Shown here: positions 40,401-43,345 of the stretch, piece by piece
Layout of the letters: each line of letters starts with the position of its first letter
How positions within the stretch are numbered: the first letter of the stretch is position 1
Assembly (NCBI GenBank): GCA_037951105.1
Contig: JBAMJV010003014.1
Coordinates: 62,001 to 126,000 of the forward strand
DNA: 64,000 bases
Direction of reading: 5' to 3'
From: Echinarachnius parma
Taxonomy: Eukaryota; Echinodermata; Echinoidea; Clypeasteroida; Echinarachniidae
Notes under the pieces: generated by a model
What the model was told of the DNA's origin: nothing
Databases searched by the model: none
The model's input: the letters and a program-made list of their open reading frames with translations, nothing else
Made by a program: the position numbers and the translations under genes

Positions 40401-43261
40401 AAAATACTTGTGCTGAGATTCGGGGAGAATGCGTTTTAAATACCTAAATCAAATAAAGACTTGAATGATGTAAAGTACCATGCAACTCCATGTACAATTA
40501 TTCATTTTACTTATCTATCCTGTAAGAATGAGTTTGCAAAATAAGTTTGGGAATTTGTGGCAATCATCCAATTGTGCCTTTTACAGTTTCAAACATGCCT
40601 CATGTTTCTCCTCCTGATAAATTAAATAATATTTGAATAGAACTTTGATGAAATATTATACAAGAATAAAGATCCAAGTATTTAAAACTAGTTATCAAAT
40701 AATAATTAGGAATCATTATACAACAGTTAGAATATCATTAAATAATTTTGATTTTATATTGAATTCAAATTATGTTCATTTTTGTTGTTGCAGTCGATTG
40801 GAGGAGTCTCACAGCGGTAGCAGCAGAAGCAGCCAATCAGAGCACAGAGCCAGGCTCTCAGGGGTAAGTTCATTTAATAAGCCAAAGATAAGATGTTGTT
40901 GCTGTTGTTGTTGTTGCTGTTTTTGTTGTTGTAATTGTTCCTCTGTATGTGCCAAGTAAGTATGTGCCAATTTTTGTAAAAACACTGTCTATTTACTCAA
41001 AGTTATTTATAATTATTAAGTTCTGGAGACATAGGCCCGTATTCACAAAGGAGGTTTGTACAGTCCATGGTCTAAACCCCGGCTTACATCTATGGAATGC
41101 CAATTGTAAACTGATGGAGAGAGAATGTGTACCATCAACATTGTTAACAAGTAAGGAATTTACATTCCCTCTCCATCAGTTTACAATGGCATTCCATAGA
41201 TGTAAACCGGGGTTTAGACCATGGACTGTACAAACCTCCTTTGTGAATACGGGCCATTATGTTTGTTGTGTGTATCGAGTGTTGTATTGTACATTGTACC
41301 TTGAGTCATTCATTAGATAAGTGCGCCTTATATGTATTTACATATTATTATTATCATTATCATGATTACTAGTATTATTATTATTATCATTATCATGATT
41401 ACTAGTATTATTATTATTATTATTATCATTATTACTTTTTATTGTTATTGTTATTGTTATTATTATTATTACTATTATTACTATTATCATTTGATGATCT
41501 TTAGCTGGGTGCATCCACGCCATCTTCAGTTGGATCTGGAGACACGAGCACCACCAAGCTCCTGCGCCACCTCCAGGAGAGAGTCAAGAGTCTCCGCCAG
41601 GAGAACATCAGTCTCAAGCAGTCCAGCAGACAGGACAACAGCCTGGACCAGGAGACTAGCTTCCATAAGAGTCTACAGGTAACAGAATACTAATTGTTTT
41701 TTTGTGAGGTAAAACACAATATAAAGGTATGTTAGAACATCAGTCTCAAGCAGTACAGCAGGAAGGACAACAGCCTGGACCAGGAGACTAGCTTCCATAA
41801 GAGTCTACAGGTAACAGAATACTAATTGTTTTTTTGTGAGGTAAAACACAATATAAAGGTATGTTAGAACATCAGTCTCAAGCAGTCCAGCAGGAAGGAC
41901 AACAGCCTGGACCAGGAGACTAGCTTTCATAAGAGTCTACAGGTAACAGAATACTAATTGTTTTTTTGTGAGGTAAAACACAATATAAAGGTATGTTAGA
42001 ACATCAGTCTCAAGCAGTCCAGCAGGAAGGACAACAGCCTGGACCAGGAGACTAGCTTTCATAAGAGTCTACAGGTAACAGAATACTAATTGTTTTTTTG
42101 TGAGGTAAAACACAATATAAAGGTATGTTAGAACATCAGTCTCAAGCAGTCCAGCAGGAAGGACAACAGCCTGGACCAGGAGACTAGCTTTCATAAGAGT
42201 CCACAGGTAACGAATACTAATTGTTTTTTTGTGAGGTAAAACATAATATAAAGGTATGTTAGAACATCAGTCTCAAGCAGTACAGCAGGAAGGACAACAG
42301 CCTGGACCAGGAGACTAGCTTTCATAAGAATCTACAGGTAACAGAATACTAAGTGTCGAAAACAAAATATGTTTGGGGCTTGCCCATCATTCACTGTTCT
42401 GAATCCCACTCATTAAGACACGGAAATGCTTTTATATAATTTGTATGCTTTCTCTTTACATACGGGCCCTATCGATAGATCTGTCCCATATGAATATTTA
42501 GAAAAATTGCATTGAATAATAACCAATCCAGTAGACACAGTAACAGCCTGGACCAGGAGACAGATCATTAGATAAAAACACACGCATGTGAAGTGCACAT
42601 TTTCAACTCCCTTAGGAGCATATATACTACATGTACTTCTCATTTGTGTTTGTCATGCAGCTTGAGGAGAAGGATCAGCAGCTGTACCGGACGGATCAGA
42701 AGGTCATGGTGTTAGAGCGCCAGCTATGGGTGGCCGAGGAGAGATGTCGGGAGAATGCCTCCCTCTTGAGTCAGAAGACCGCAGAGAATACCAGACTGGA
42801 GGGTGCCCTCACACAACAGACAAAGGTACAACTTCTGGTTTAAAATAAAAAATAGTTATTATAATAGCTTTTATAGTACTAAATTGCATTTCTTAGTTAA
42901 TTTTAACCTTAAACCAAATTAAAATCTGAAGTATTTTGGTTTTAATGCATTTTTTTTCTTCTAATTTCAAATAGTATTTTCATTTTCTGCTTTGTTTCAT
43001 TAGTTAAAAAAGCGTAAACTTAAAAGAAATTTAAGTCAAAACTGTTTTTTGTTTTAATTCTATTTTCTGATTTTATCGCAAGAGCTTAACAGTTTAATAA
43101 TATATAATTAATTGACTTAATAATTGTGTATTGTGAGTTAATATTTATATCTTGAACCAATTAAAATCAAAAATTGATTTTCGTCTTTGCAGGAGTTAAT
43201 GAAAGTGGAGCGTGCCTACAGTAAGCTATCTCATTCCGTCTCATCGTCACCAGTGCCTTAA
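5495..43261 (+). CDS. Gene 1: large protein with ITPRID/KRAP-like N-terminal segment and long C-terminal coiled coil (20 exons)
   Basis: I joined 20 exons with GT/AG borders and matching phases: 5495-10131, 13210-13372, 17225-17302, 17456-17568, 18829-18988, 19687-19857, 20237-20362, 20790-21104, 21548-21643, 23797-23898, 24958-25140, 26165-26296, 29270-29499, 30218-30410, 38796-38858, 39947-40143, 40794-40863, 41505-41678, 42661-42825, 43193-43261. The sum is 7,437 nt, 2,478 residues plus stop, in one frame. Residues 1-1545 are mostly Ser/Pro/Gln-rich and look disordered, with a short segment at about 219-258 (VLMTLGFG then IPERF) resembling the IP3-receptor-binding region of ITPRID1/ITPRID2/TESPA1. 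From about residue 1,600 to the end, heptad-rich Glu/Lys/Gln/Leu sequence predicts a long coiled coil. The family call is an inference from one motif; a scaffold tethering IP3 receptors or cytoskeleton would fit. I do not recognise a named orthologue of the coiled-coil part. Confidence 0.75.
10500..12065 (+). repeat. Intronic tandem array (about 180-220 bp unit) with acceptor-like sequence in each unit
   Basis: Units share tgctatttttgct plus ttcttacag followed by ccttgaagcagg, then ataatctcatga and aggggaaacctttgacgta. Clear units sit near 10,511, 11,281, 11,500, 11,719 and 11,898. The array is interrupted by the MITE at 10,579-10,959. No unit is open, so these are not exons now. Confidence 0.8.
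10579..10959 (+). mobile_element. 380 bp MITE family, copy A
   Basis: Terminal inverted repeat of about 18 bases (ttaaagggatctagtaac in consensus). The interior matches copies at 39,096-39,473 (opposite strand) and 52,994-53,383. It is inserted in the tandem array at 10,500-12,065. Non-coding. Confidence 0.85.
12620..12905 (+). pseudogene. Decayed duplicate of gene 1 exon 2, split by a palindromic MITE
   Basis: Both ends match exon 2 at 13,210: catcctggcagagatgatgt on the left, and ccattgaccatgctcctcca after the insertion. A 170 bp palindromic element at 12,681-12,852 sits inside. In-frame stops follow and no useful donor remains, so it should not be spliced into a functional message. Confidence 0.7.
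12681..12852. mobile_element. Palindromic MITE (cagaaagagatacaat family), copy 1
   Basis: Inverted ends of about 27 bases (gcagaaagagatacaat and its complement) plus an inner palindrome around aagtcagatcatgtgttct. Sits inside a decayed copy of gene 1 exon 2. Confidence 0.85.
12960..13008. repeat. Intron part of the exon 2 duplication unit
   Basis: This intron stretch matches 13,160-13,208 just before the real exon (ggaattcc followed by ttaaa). Confidence 0.5.
13013..13125 (+). pseudogene. Second decayed duplicate of gene 1 exon 2
   Basis: The block is nearly identical to exon 2 over the first 100 or so bases (cagagatgatgtgaatgggg, then gtccagcctgatatcagagt), but it lacks an AG acceptor at the matching place and lacks the second half and donor of the exon. 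Upstream intron sequence (ggaataagaggaattcc) is duplicated with it, giving a unit of about 200 bp. Confidence 0.7.
13210..13372 (+). CDS. Gene 1 exon 2
   Basis: The acceptor ctcatcaacag ends at 13,209 and the donor is ATG/gtaaag. The single leading base completes the split codon from exon 1 (AG+T, Ser), followed by 54 codons rich in His, Pro, Asp and Gly. Two decayed copies of this exon and its intron border lie upstream, at about 12,620-12,905 and 13,013-13,125. Confidence 0.8.
13465..13620. repeat. Dispersed 'acctgtgtatagtgacc' family, single copy
   Basis: Contains cagtcaaacctgtgcatagtgacc, aagggaaacaagaaaa and a complementary end tttggtggccactatagaca. The same family recurs at 16,728-16,880 and as an array at 17,575-18,380. 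Confidence 0.75.
13640..14585. other. Intron, no gene seen
   Basis: AT-rich sequence with a C run at about 14,350-14,369. No coding frame. Confidence 0.5.
14590..15110 (+). repeat. Intronic tandem array, about 117 bp unit
   Basis: The phrase gtatttgaaagttctgacag recurs at about 14,671, 14,786, 14,905 and 15,022, followed each time by gagttatcatgat and ttgtaattcaatatagga. More diverged units continue at 15,320-15,850 after an unrelated 190 bp stretch. Confidence 0.85.
15870..16282. other. Intron, no gene seen
   Basis: AT-rich, no array and no coding signal. Confidence 0.5.
16285..16375 (+). repeat. Dispersed 'cccattgcctacaggaacc' repeat, copy
   Basis: Shares ccattgcttacaggaactgg, ggctatgtacaaagtctatg and gatttcataatct with copies at 21,650-21,735, 22,052-22,140, 26,390-26,465, 43,257-43,345 and 50,485-50,545. 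About 80 bp, non-coding, on the + strand in each case noted. Confidence 0.75.
16583..16680. mobile_element. Short palindromic element
   Basis: tatctagcagtggtgtagct near the left end is matched by the complement of ctataccactgatatcta at the right end, around a Gly-rich-looking G tract and an AT core. Likely a tiny MITE. Confidence 0.6.
16728..16880. repeat. Dispersed 'acctgtgtatagtgacc' family, single copy
   Basis: aaacctgtgtatagtgatca, agggaaacaagaaaa and cttttggtggctactataggca match 13,465-13,620. Confidence 0.75.
17225..17302 (+). CDS. Gene 1 exon 3, start of coiled coil
   Basis: The exon has 26 codons in phase 0-0, acceptor cattgttgcag and donor CAG/gtagga. The product (ESNVQANLQAIEASIHDMRK) has heptad-like spacing and begins the coiled-coil half of the protein. 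Confidence 0.85.
17456..17568 (+). CDS. Gene 1 exon 4, coiled coil
   Basis: Acceptor tttgttgacag, donor CAG/gtatgg; 37 codons plus two bases (phase 2). The product is DAIDELRSLQEAVQRNR and onward, heptad-rich. The donor is followed at once by the array of about 90 bp repeats at 17,575-18,380. Confidence 0.85.
17575..18380 (+). repeat. Intronic array of the 'acctgtgtatagtgacc' family
   Basis: About nine units, 70-110 bp apart, of cctgtgtatagtgaccacct, aggggaaacaagaaaagtga and gacaggttctgtaacatagt. It begins six bases after the exon 4 donor. Confidence 0.9.
18829..18988 (+). CDS. Gene 1 exon 5, coiled coil
   Basis: Acceptor aaatgttgttgcag, donor GAG/gtacat. One base completes Arg, followed by 53 codons. 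The coil is broken by a Ser/Pro/His-rich hinge at the 3' half. Confidence 0.85.
19127..19277. mobile_element. Palindromic MITE
   Basis: cccattttataaaacacttg and onward is mirrored by caagtgttttataacatggg at the other end. Arms are about 50 bases (tgtccagtattgtaac against gttacaataattggaca) around a GC-richer loop. Confidence 0.8.
19687..19857 (+). CDS. Gene 1 exon 6, coiled coil
   Basis: This is a 57-codon phase 0-0 exon with acceptor cttgcttctacag and donor GCA/gtaaga. The product is Glu/Lys/Gln-rich with regular hydrophobic spacing (EVKGQLEQAQKELGESQEAS). Confidence 0.85.
20237..20362 (+). CDS. Gene 1 exon 7, coiled coil
   Basis: There are 42 codons, phase 0-0, with a pyrimidine-rich acceptor (ctcttttccatccag) and donor CAG/gtaggt. 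Clear heptads (DLEESKKRVEELAELEVNLK). Confidence 0.88.
20790..21104 (+). CDS. Gene 1 exon 8, coiled coil
   Basis: At 105 codons in phase 0-0, this is the largest coil exon. Acceptor gtacattccag, donor CAA/gtaaga. Codons are GC-rich, and no Pro occurs in about 100 residues of Glu/Lys/Arg/Leu heptads, as expected for a continuous helix. Confidence 0.9.
21200..21435. repeat. GAC/GAT microsatellite
   Basis: About 230 bp of imperfect GAT and GAC triplets just after exon 8. Reads as Asp/Met/Thr or His runs in all frames and is not coding. Confidence 0.9.
21548..21643 (+). CDS. Gene 1 exon 9, coiled coil
   Basis: The exon has 32 codons, phase 0-0, acceptor tcattatttcttag and donor CAG/gtatgt. Gln-rich helix (KQQTQATQRQTQLEKSNQ). 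Confidence 0.85.
21650..23550. other. Intron: dispersed repeats, C tracts, AT-rich filler
   Basis: Holds two copies of the cccattgcctac repeat (21,650-21,735; 22,052-22,140) and two long C tracts (about 22,313-22,330 and 22,404-22,430). The phrase ttcataatgt/ttcataaggt is repeated near them. GAT-type simple sequence lies at 23,220-23,360. No exon found. Confidence 0.6.
23556..23628 (+). pseudogene. Frameshifted partial duplicate of gene 1 exon 10
   Basis: Acceptor ggtctccctgcag is intact. The first 33 or so bases match exon 10, then one extra base (gggaaagctgg against ggcaagctgg) shifts the frame. The copy runs into a TCT/ACT microsatellite with no donor. It is most likely a non-functional leftover of a tandem duplication. 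Confidence 0.75.
23797..23898 (+). CDS. Gene 1 exon 10, coiled coil
   Basis: The exon has 34 codons, phase 0-0, acceptor tttgtctcctgcag and donor CAG/gtcagt (ENEVELKELRGKLEQQEQ and onward). A frameshifted partial copy with its own acceptor lies 240 bp upstream. Confidence 0.88.
24312..24957 (+). repeat. Intronic tandem array (about 224 bp unit) abutting the exon 11 acceptor
   Basis: Units begin agggtgatataattcaaagg near 24,312, 24,536 and 24,760 and share ctcaaaggttaaat, acattttgagagaaa and caacccattcagtaaggatt. The last unit runs directly into the acceptor at 24,957. Confidence 0.85.
24958..25140 (+). CDS. Gene 1 exon 11, coiled coil
   Basis: This 61-codon phase 0-0 exon has acceptor tgcacataatcag and donor CAG/gtagag. 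It is strongly charged helix (EAETERERQREALAKEDAVA). The preceding 650 bp are an array of about 224 bp repeats that abuts the acceptor. Confidence 0.85.
25141..25800. other. Intron, no gene seen
   Basis: AT-rich, with a G tract at about 25,281-25,298. Confidence 0.5.
25807..25875 (+). pseudogene. Decayed duplicate 1 of gene 1 exon 12
   Basis: The acceptor tttctttagtcacag is intact and followed by a copy of the exon 12 start, but the tenth codon is TAG and the donor half is missing. Confidence 0.75.
25987..26055 (+). pseudogene. Decayed duplicate 2 of gene 1 exon 12
   Basis: The acceptor tttctttactcacag is intact. The copy carries TAG at codon 11, one codon from the stop in duplicate 1, then diverges. 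No donor. Confidence 0.75.
26165..26296 (+). CDS. Gene 1 exon 12, coiled coil
   Basis: The exon has 44 codons, phase 0-0, acceptor tttctttgctgacag and donor CAG/gtgaat. Clear heptads (EVENLREENLAAGREKVEAV). Two stop-bearing partial copies lie upstream. Confidence 0.88.
26390..26465 (+). repeat. Dispersed 'cccattgcctacaggaacc' repeat, copy
   Basis: taaccccttgtctacaggaa, gggctgtgcataaagtatg and gggatttcagaatcttgaag match the family described at 16,285. Confidence 0.7.
26503..26870. repeat. Dispersed repeat with cgatcgggccacc core
   Basis: Contains agggctctacactcacc, gtggctcgaaagaaaaattt, cttgcccgatcgggccacc and ggccctgggccagtgggcta: an internally repetitive, GC-phrased block in AT-rich intron. 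A shorter related piece (acttgcccaactggacaag, gtagagccctgg) is at 20,057-20,105. Likely an old dispersed element. Confidence 0.55.
27600..28300. repeat. Diverged intronic tandem repeat (about 370 bp unit)
   Basis: Phrases such as tcagtcaagattaagctgtt, ctatacgttgaatcag and aatattcttcactg recur about 370 bp later as tcagccaagattatactg, ctatatgttgaacag and aatattctgtattcttta. No coding signal. Confidence 0.55.
28812..28912 (+). pseudogene. Most distant, diverged duplicate of gene 1 exon 13 (possible 12-codon cassette)
   Basis: Strong acceptor ctcactctttgtag. The sequence aligns loosely with exon 13 (caacagaagctcaa, then cttgacccagct). A donor AAG/gtaggg at 28,848 would define a 36 nt phase 0-0 exon (QIIIENQQKLNK). 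Decayed copy is the simpler reading; a used micro-exon cannot be excluded. Confidence 0.45.
28941..29040 (+). pseudogene. Duplicate of gene 1 exon 13 without a usable donor
   Basis: Acceptor ctcatcgtgttcag is intact and the copy is open for about 40 codons (EKTRETEKVQQKVKQKEKDL). Similarity then ends and the frame reads into intron. No phase 0 GT donor was seen. Confidence 0.65.
29105..29170 (+). CDS. Possible alternative cassette exon (duplicate of gene 1 exon 13)
   Basis: This copy keeps an acceptor (tttgtgctcag), 22 open codons (GKTKGTAKLQQKLKQQEKDL and onward) and a donor CAG/gtcaga. Phase is 0-0, so inclusion would add 22 residues, about three heptads, without shifting the frame. Alternatively it is a still-open remnant. 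I left it out of the 2,478-residue model. Confidence 0.4.
29270..29499 (+). CDS. Gene 1 exon 13, coiled coil and linker
   Basis: Acceptor ttgtttttgctcag, donor TTCTC/gtaagt; 76 codons plus two bases (phase 2). The helical first half is followed by a Ser/Arg-rich linker. Three upstream partial copies are at 28,812, 28,941 and 29,105. Confidence 0.88.
29785..30050 (+). pseudogene. Decayed duplicate of gene 1 exon 14, split by a palindromic MITE
   Basis: The acceptor cttgtattcctcag is followed by ttccaagaagaccag. A palindromic element then occupies 29,798-29,963, and the copy resumes (ggatacagactccatgaagc). Frame and donor are lost. Confidence 0.7.
29798..29963. mobile_element. Palindromic MITE (cagaaagagatacaat family), copy 2
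   Basis: Nearly the same sequence as the element at 12,681. Sits inside a decayed copy of gene 1 exon 14. Confidence 0.85.
30083..30185 (+). pseudogene. Frameshifted duplicate of gene 1 exon 14
   Basis: The acceptor gtatatcacag is intact and the copy is nearly identical to exon 14 for about 90 bases. One lost base (gactctggaagc against gactccgtgaagc) leads to a TGA. The second half of the exon and the donor are absent. Confidence 0.75.
30218..30410 (+). CDS. Gene 1 exon 14, coiled coil
   Basis: Acceptor tttgttttgtacag, donor AAG/gtaaac; one base completes Ser, then 64 codons. The product includes AQLMAAMSNLKATNDDLRNY and a basic helix ending ANREK. The following 8.4 kb intron holds the large insertion at 30.6-37.9 kb. 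Confidence 0.9.
30630..30768 (+). repeat. Left terminal inverted repeat of the 7.3 kb insertion
   Basis: Complement of 37,777-37,915 with a couple of changes in an A run. Key phrases are tgtacagaaaagcctttcgc and cttcactccctctacgacga. Confidence 0.9.
30862..31545 (+). repeat. Diverged tandem duplication inside the insertion (about 365 bp unit)
   Basis: ttttgtatcc, ttcacttcgagcat, gtttgttgtccgt, ttttgccacgtcagcg and cgggcggccattttg occur twice in the same order, at 30,862 and 31,227. Confidence 0.85.
34026..34081 (+). pseudogene. tRNA-Cys(GCA)-like remnant, D arm lost
   Basis: The anticodon arm has a 5 bp stem around loop cggcagg, with GCA at 34,045-34,047. A T-arm-like ccgg/ccgg stem follows, then ggatgtcc. 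The D arm is missing. The block closely parallels the fuller copy at 34,155-34,233. Confidence 0.55.
34155..34233 (+). pseudogene. Degenerate tRNA-Cys(GCA)-like gene
   Basis: Cloverleaf order is present. A 5 bp acceptor is visible (ggcat at the start, atgcc at the end), with a D arm agctcagtggttgagct, anticodon loop ctgcaga with GCA at 34,198-34,200, and a T arm ccgg-tgtagct-ccgg. The D and anticodon regions match eukaryotic tRNA-Cys as I know it. The anticodon stem and T loop are mutated, so it is unlikely to be functional. Confidence 0.7.
34323..34700 (+). repeat. Tandem repeat inside the insertion (about 145-160 bp unit)
   Basis: cctaagcggcccctct, ggagaaata, gtgtatatgttt and gatatgctcatttagtatga recur in two full units and one partial unit. 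Confidence 0.85.
36628..36697 (+). pseudogene. Degenerate tRNA-like sequence with perfect box A
   Basis: Box A consensus tagtgtattgg at 36,641-36,651, an anticodon-arm-like ccttga...tcagg, and a T-arm-like agggt...accct. It overlaps the 5' side of the next tRNA-like fold. Confidence 0.45.
36657..36764 (+). pseudogene. tRNA-Arg-like fold with encoded CCA and oversized D region
   Basis: A perfect 7 bp acceptor (gaccttg 36,657-36,663 with caaggtc 36,754-36,760) is followed by G and CCA. The 5 bp anticodon stem holds loop ctgcgaa (GCG, Arg). The T arm ccagg-ttcgcgt-cctgg is perfect and supplies box B. The gap between acceptor and anticodon stem is about 52 bases instead of about 19. A T10 run at about 36,806 could end Pol III transcription. 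The 3' half resembles tRNA-Arg(NCG). Confidence 0.6.
37628..37733. repeat. Internal junction with two TIR ends around 53 bases of reverse-complemented flank sequence
   Basis: Reads, left to right: a TIR end (tacatatgttaaagggggca to ggtacta); 13 bases complementary to the left outer flank (gatcttgtactgg); 40 bases complementary to the right outer flank (starting attagatgaatcattag); and a TIR start (tagtacctgcccccttt). So 30,617-37,669 and 37,671-37,955 each look like a complete inverted-repeat unit placed side by side. Confidence 0.8.
37777..37915 (-). repeat. Right terminal inverted repeat of the 7.3 kb insertion
   Basis: Mirror of 30,630-30,768. Ends agggggcaggtacta next to AT-rich flank. 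Confidence 0.9.
37956..38421. other. Intron, no gene seen
   Basis: AT-rich sequence with a TAAA-type simple run at about 38,160-38,190. Confidence 0.5.
38422..38662. mobile_element. Palindromic MITE (tcgtcggtgacattacgtac ends)
   Basis: The right arm of about 64 bases (38,599-38,662) pairs with two left blocks (38,422-38,459 and about 38,494-38,525) separated by 34 unpaired bases. The ends tcgtcggtgacattacgta and tacgtaatgtcaccgacga are perfect complements. Confidence 0.85.
38796..38858 (+). CDS. Gene 1 exon 15, coiled coil
   Basis: The exon has 21 codons, phase 0-0, acceptor tttttctgattttag and donor AAG/gtaatg (ENEVKKLVVSMGHEKAQVFD). The heptad register continues directly from exon 14 across the insertion-bearing intron. 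Confidence 0.85.
39096..39473 (-). mobile_element. 380 bp MITE family, copy B
   Basis: Same family as 10,579-10,959, in reverse orientation, with matching ends (tttaaagggatct and agtccctttaa). Confidence 0.85.
39474..39946. other. Intron, no gene seen
   Basis: AT-rich, no coding frame or repeat recognised. Confidence 0.45.
39947..40143 (+). CDS. Gene 1 exon 16, coiled coil
   Basis: Acceptor gtctttcttttag, donor AAGT/gtgagt; 65 codons plus two bases. Helical (EVDRLHRLVGALQGSEQTLQ, then MARKFEDELNKEIE). Confidence 0.9.
40144..40793. other. Intron, no gene seen
   Basis: AT-rich, no coding frame. A phrase ccatttaggatttatcccaa hints at an old dispersed repeat. Confidence 0.45.
40794..40863 (+). 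CDS. Gene 1 exon 17, short Ser-rich linker
   Basis: Acceptor tttttgttgttgcag, donor GGG/gtaagt. One base completes Val, followed by 23 codons (RLEESHSGSSRSSQSEHRAR). Confidence 0.85.
41034..41255. mobile_element. Near-perfect palindromic MITE
   Basis: Two arms of about 95 bases (ggcccgtattcacaaaggag and its exact complement at the end) around a 30 base loop. Only a few mismatches, so it is relatively young. Non-coding. Confidence 0.9.
41340..41500. repeat. ATT/ATC microsatellite
   Basis: Imperfect triplet run between the MITE and exon 18; the exon acceptor lies at its edge. Confidence 0.9.
41505..41678 (+). CDS. Gene 1 exon 18, linker and coiled coil
   Basis: This 58-codon phase 0-0 exon has acceptor tgatgatctttag and donor CAG/gtaaca. 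A Ser/Thr/Gly-rich start leads into a helix (LLRHLQERVKSLRQENISLK). Its last 25 codons, donor and first part of the next intron are repeated five more times downstream. Confidence 0.88.
41735..42350 (+). repeat. Five tandem copies of the exon 18 3' half plus donor (about 132 bp unit)
   Basis: The repeat gaacatcagtctcaagcag begins at 41,602 (the exon itself), 41,735, 41,867, 41,999, 42,131 and 42,262. Each unit carries 25 open codons matching the end of exon 18, a GT donor (gtaaca; gtaacg in the fifth unit), and intron sequence including atactaattgttttttt. Copies differ by only a few bases, so the array looks recent. A weak AG (tatgttag) precedes each copy in phase 0. Use as cassette exons is possible but unsupported. 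A short further fragment lies at 42,545-42,566. Confidence 0.85.
42661..42825 (+). CDS. Gene 1 exon 19, coiled coil
   Basis: The exon has 55 codons, phase 0-0, acceptor gtgtttgtcatgcag and donor AAG/gtacaa. Strong heptads (LEEKDQQLYRTDQKVMVLER). Confidence 0.9.
43193..43261 (+). CDS. Gene 1 exon 20, last coding exon
   Basis: Acceptor ttttcgtctttgcag, then 22 codons (ELMKVERAYSKLSHSVSSSP and two more) and TAA at 43,259-43,261. The stop is formed by the first bases of a dispersed repeat (taacccattgcctac), so the protein may once have ended elsewhere. Confidence 0.75.
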   Translation, partial: ELMKVERAYSKLSHSVSSSPVP

Positions 43262-43345
43262 CCCATTGCCTACGGGAACCTGGTGGGCCCTGTATTAACT
43301 CTATGGGGATTGCAAAATCTAGTAGTGAATAGGTAAACCCATTGC
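43257..43345 (+). repeat. Dispersed 'cccattgcctacaggaacc' repeat containing the gene 1 stop codon
   Basis: taacccattgcctacgggaa, ggtgggccctgtatt and tatggggattgcaaaatct match the family. A second start of the same repeat (aaacccattgcctacaggaa) begins at about 43,336. Confidence 0.7.
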
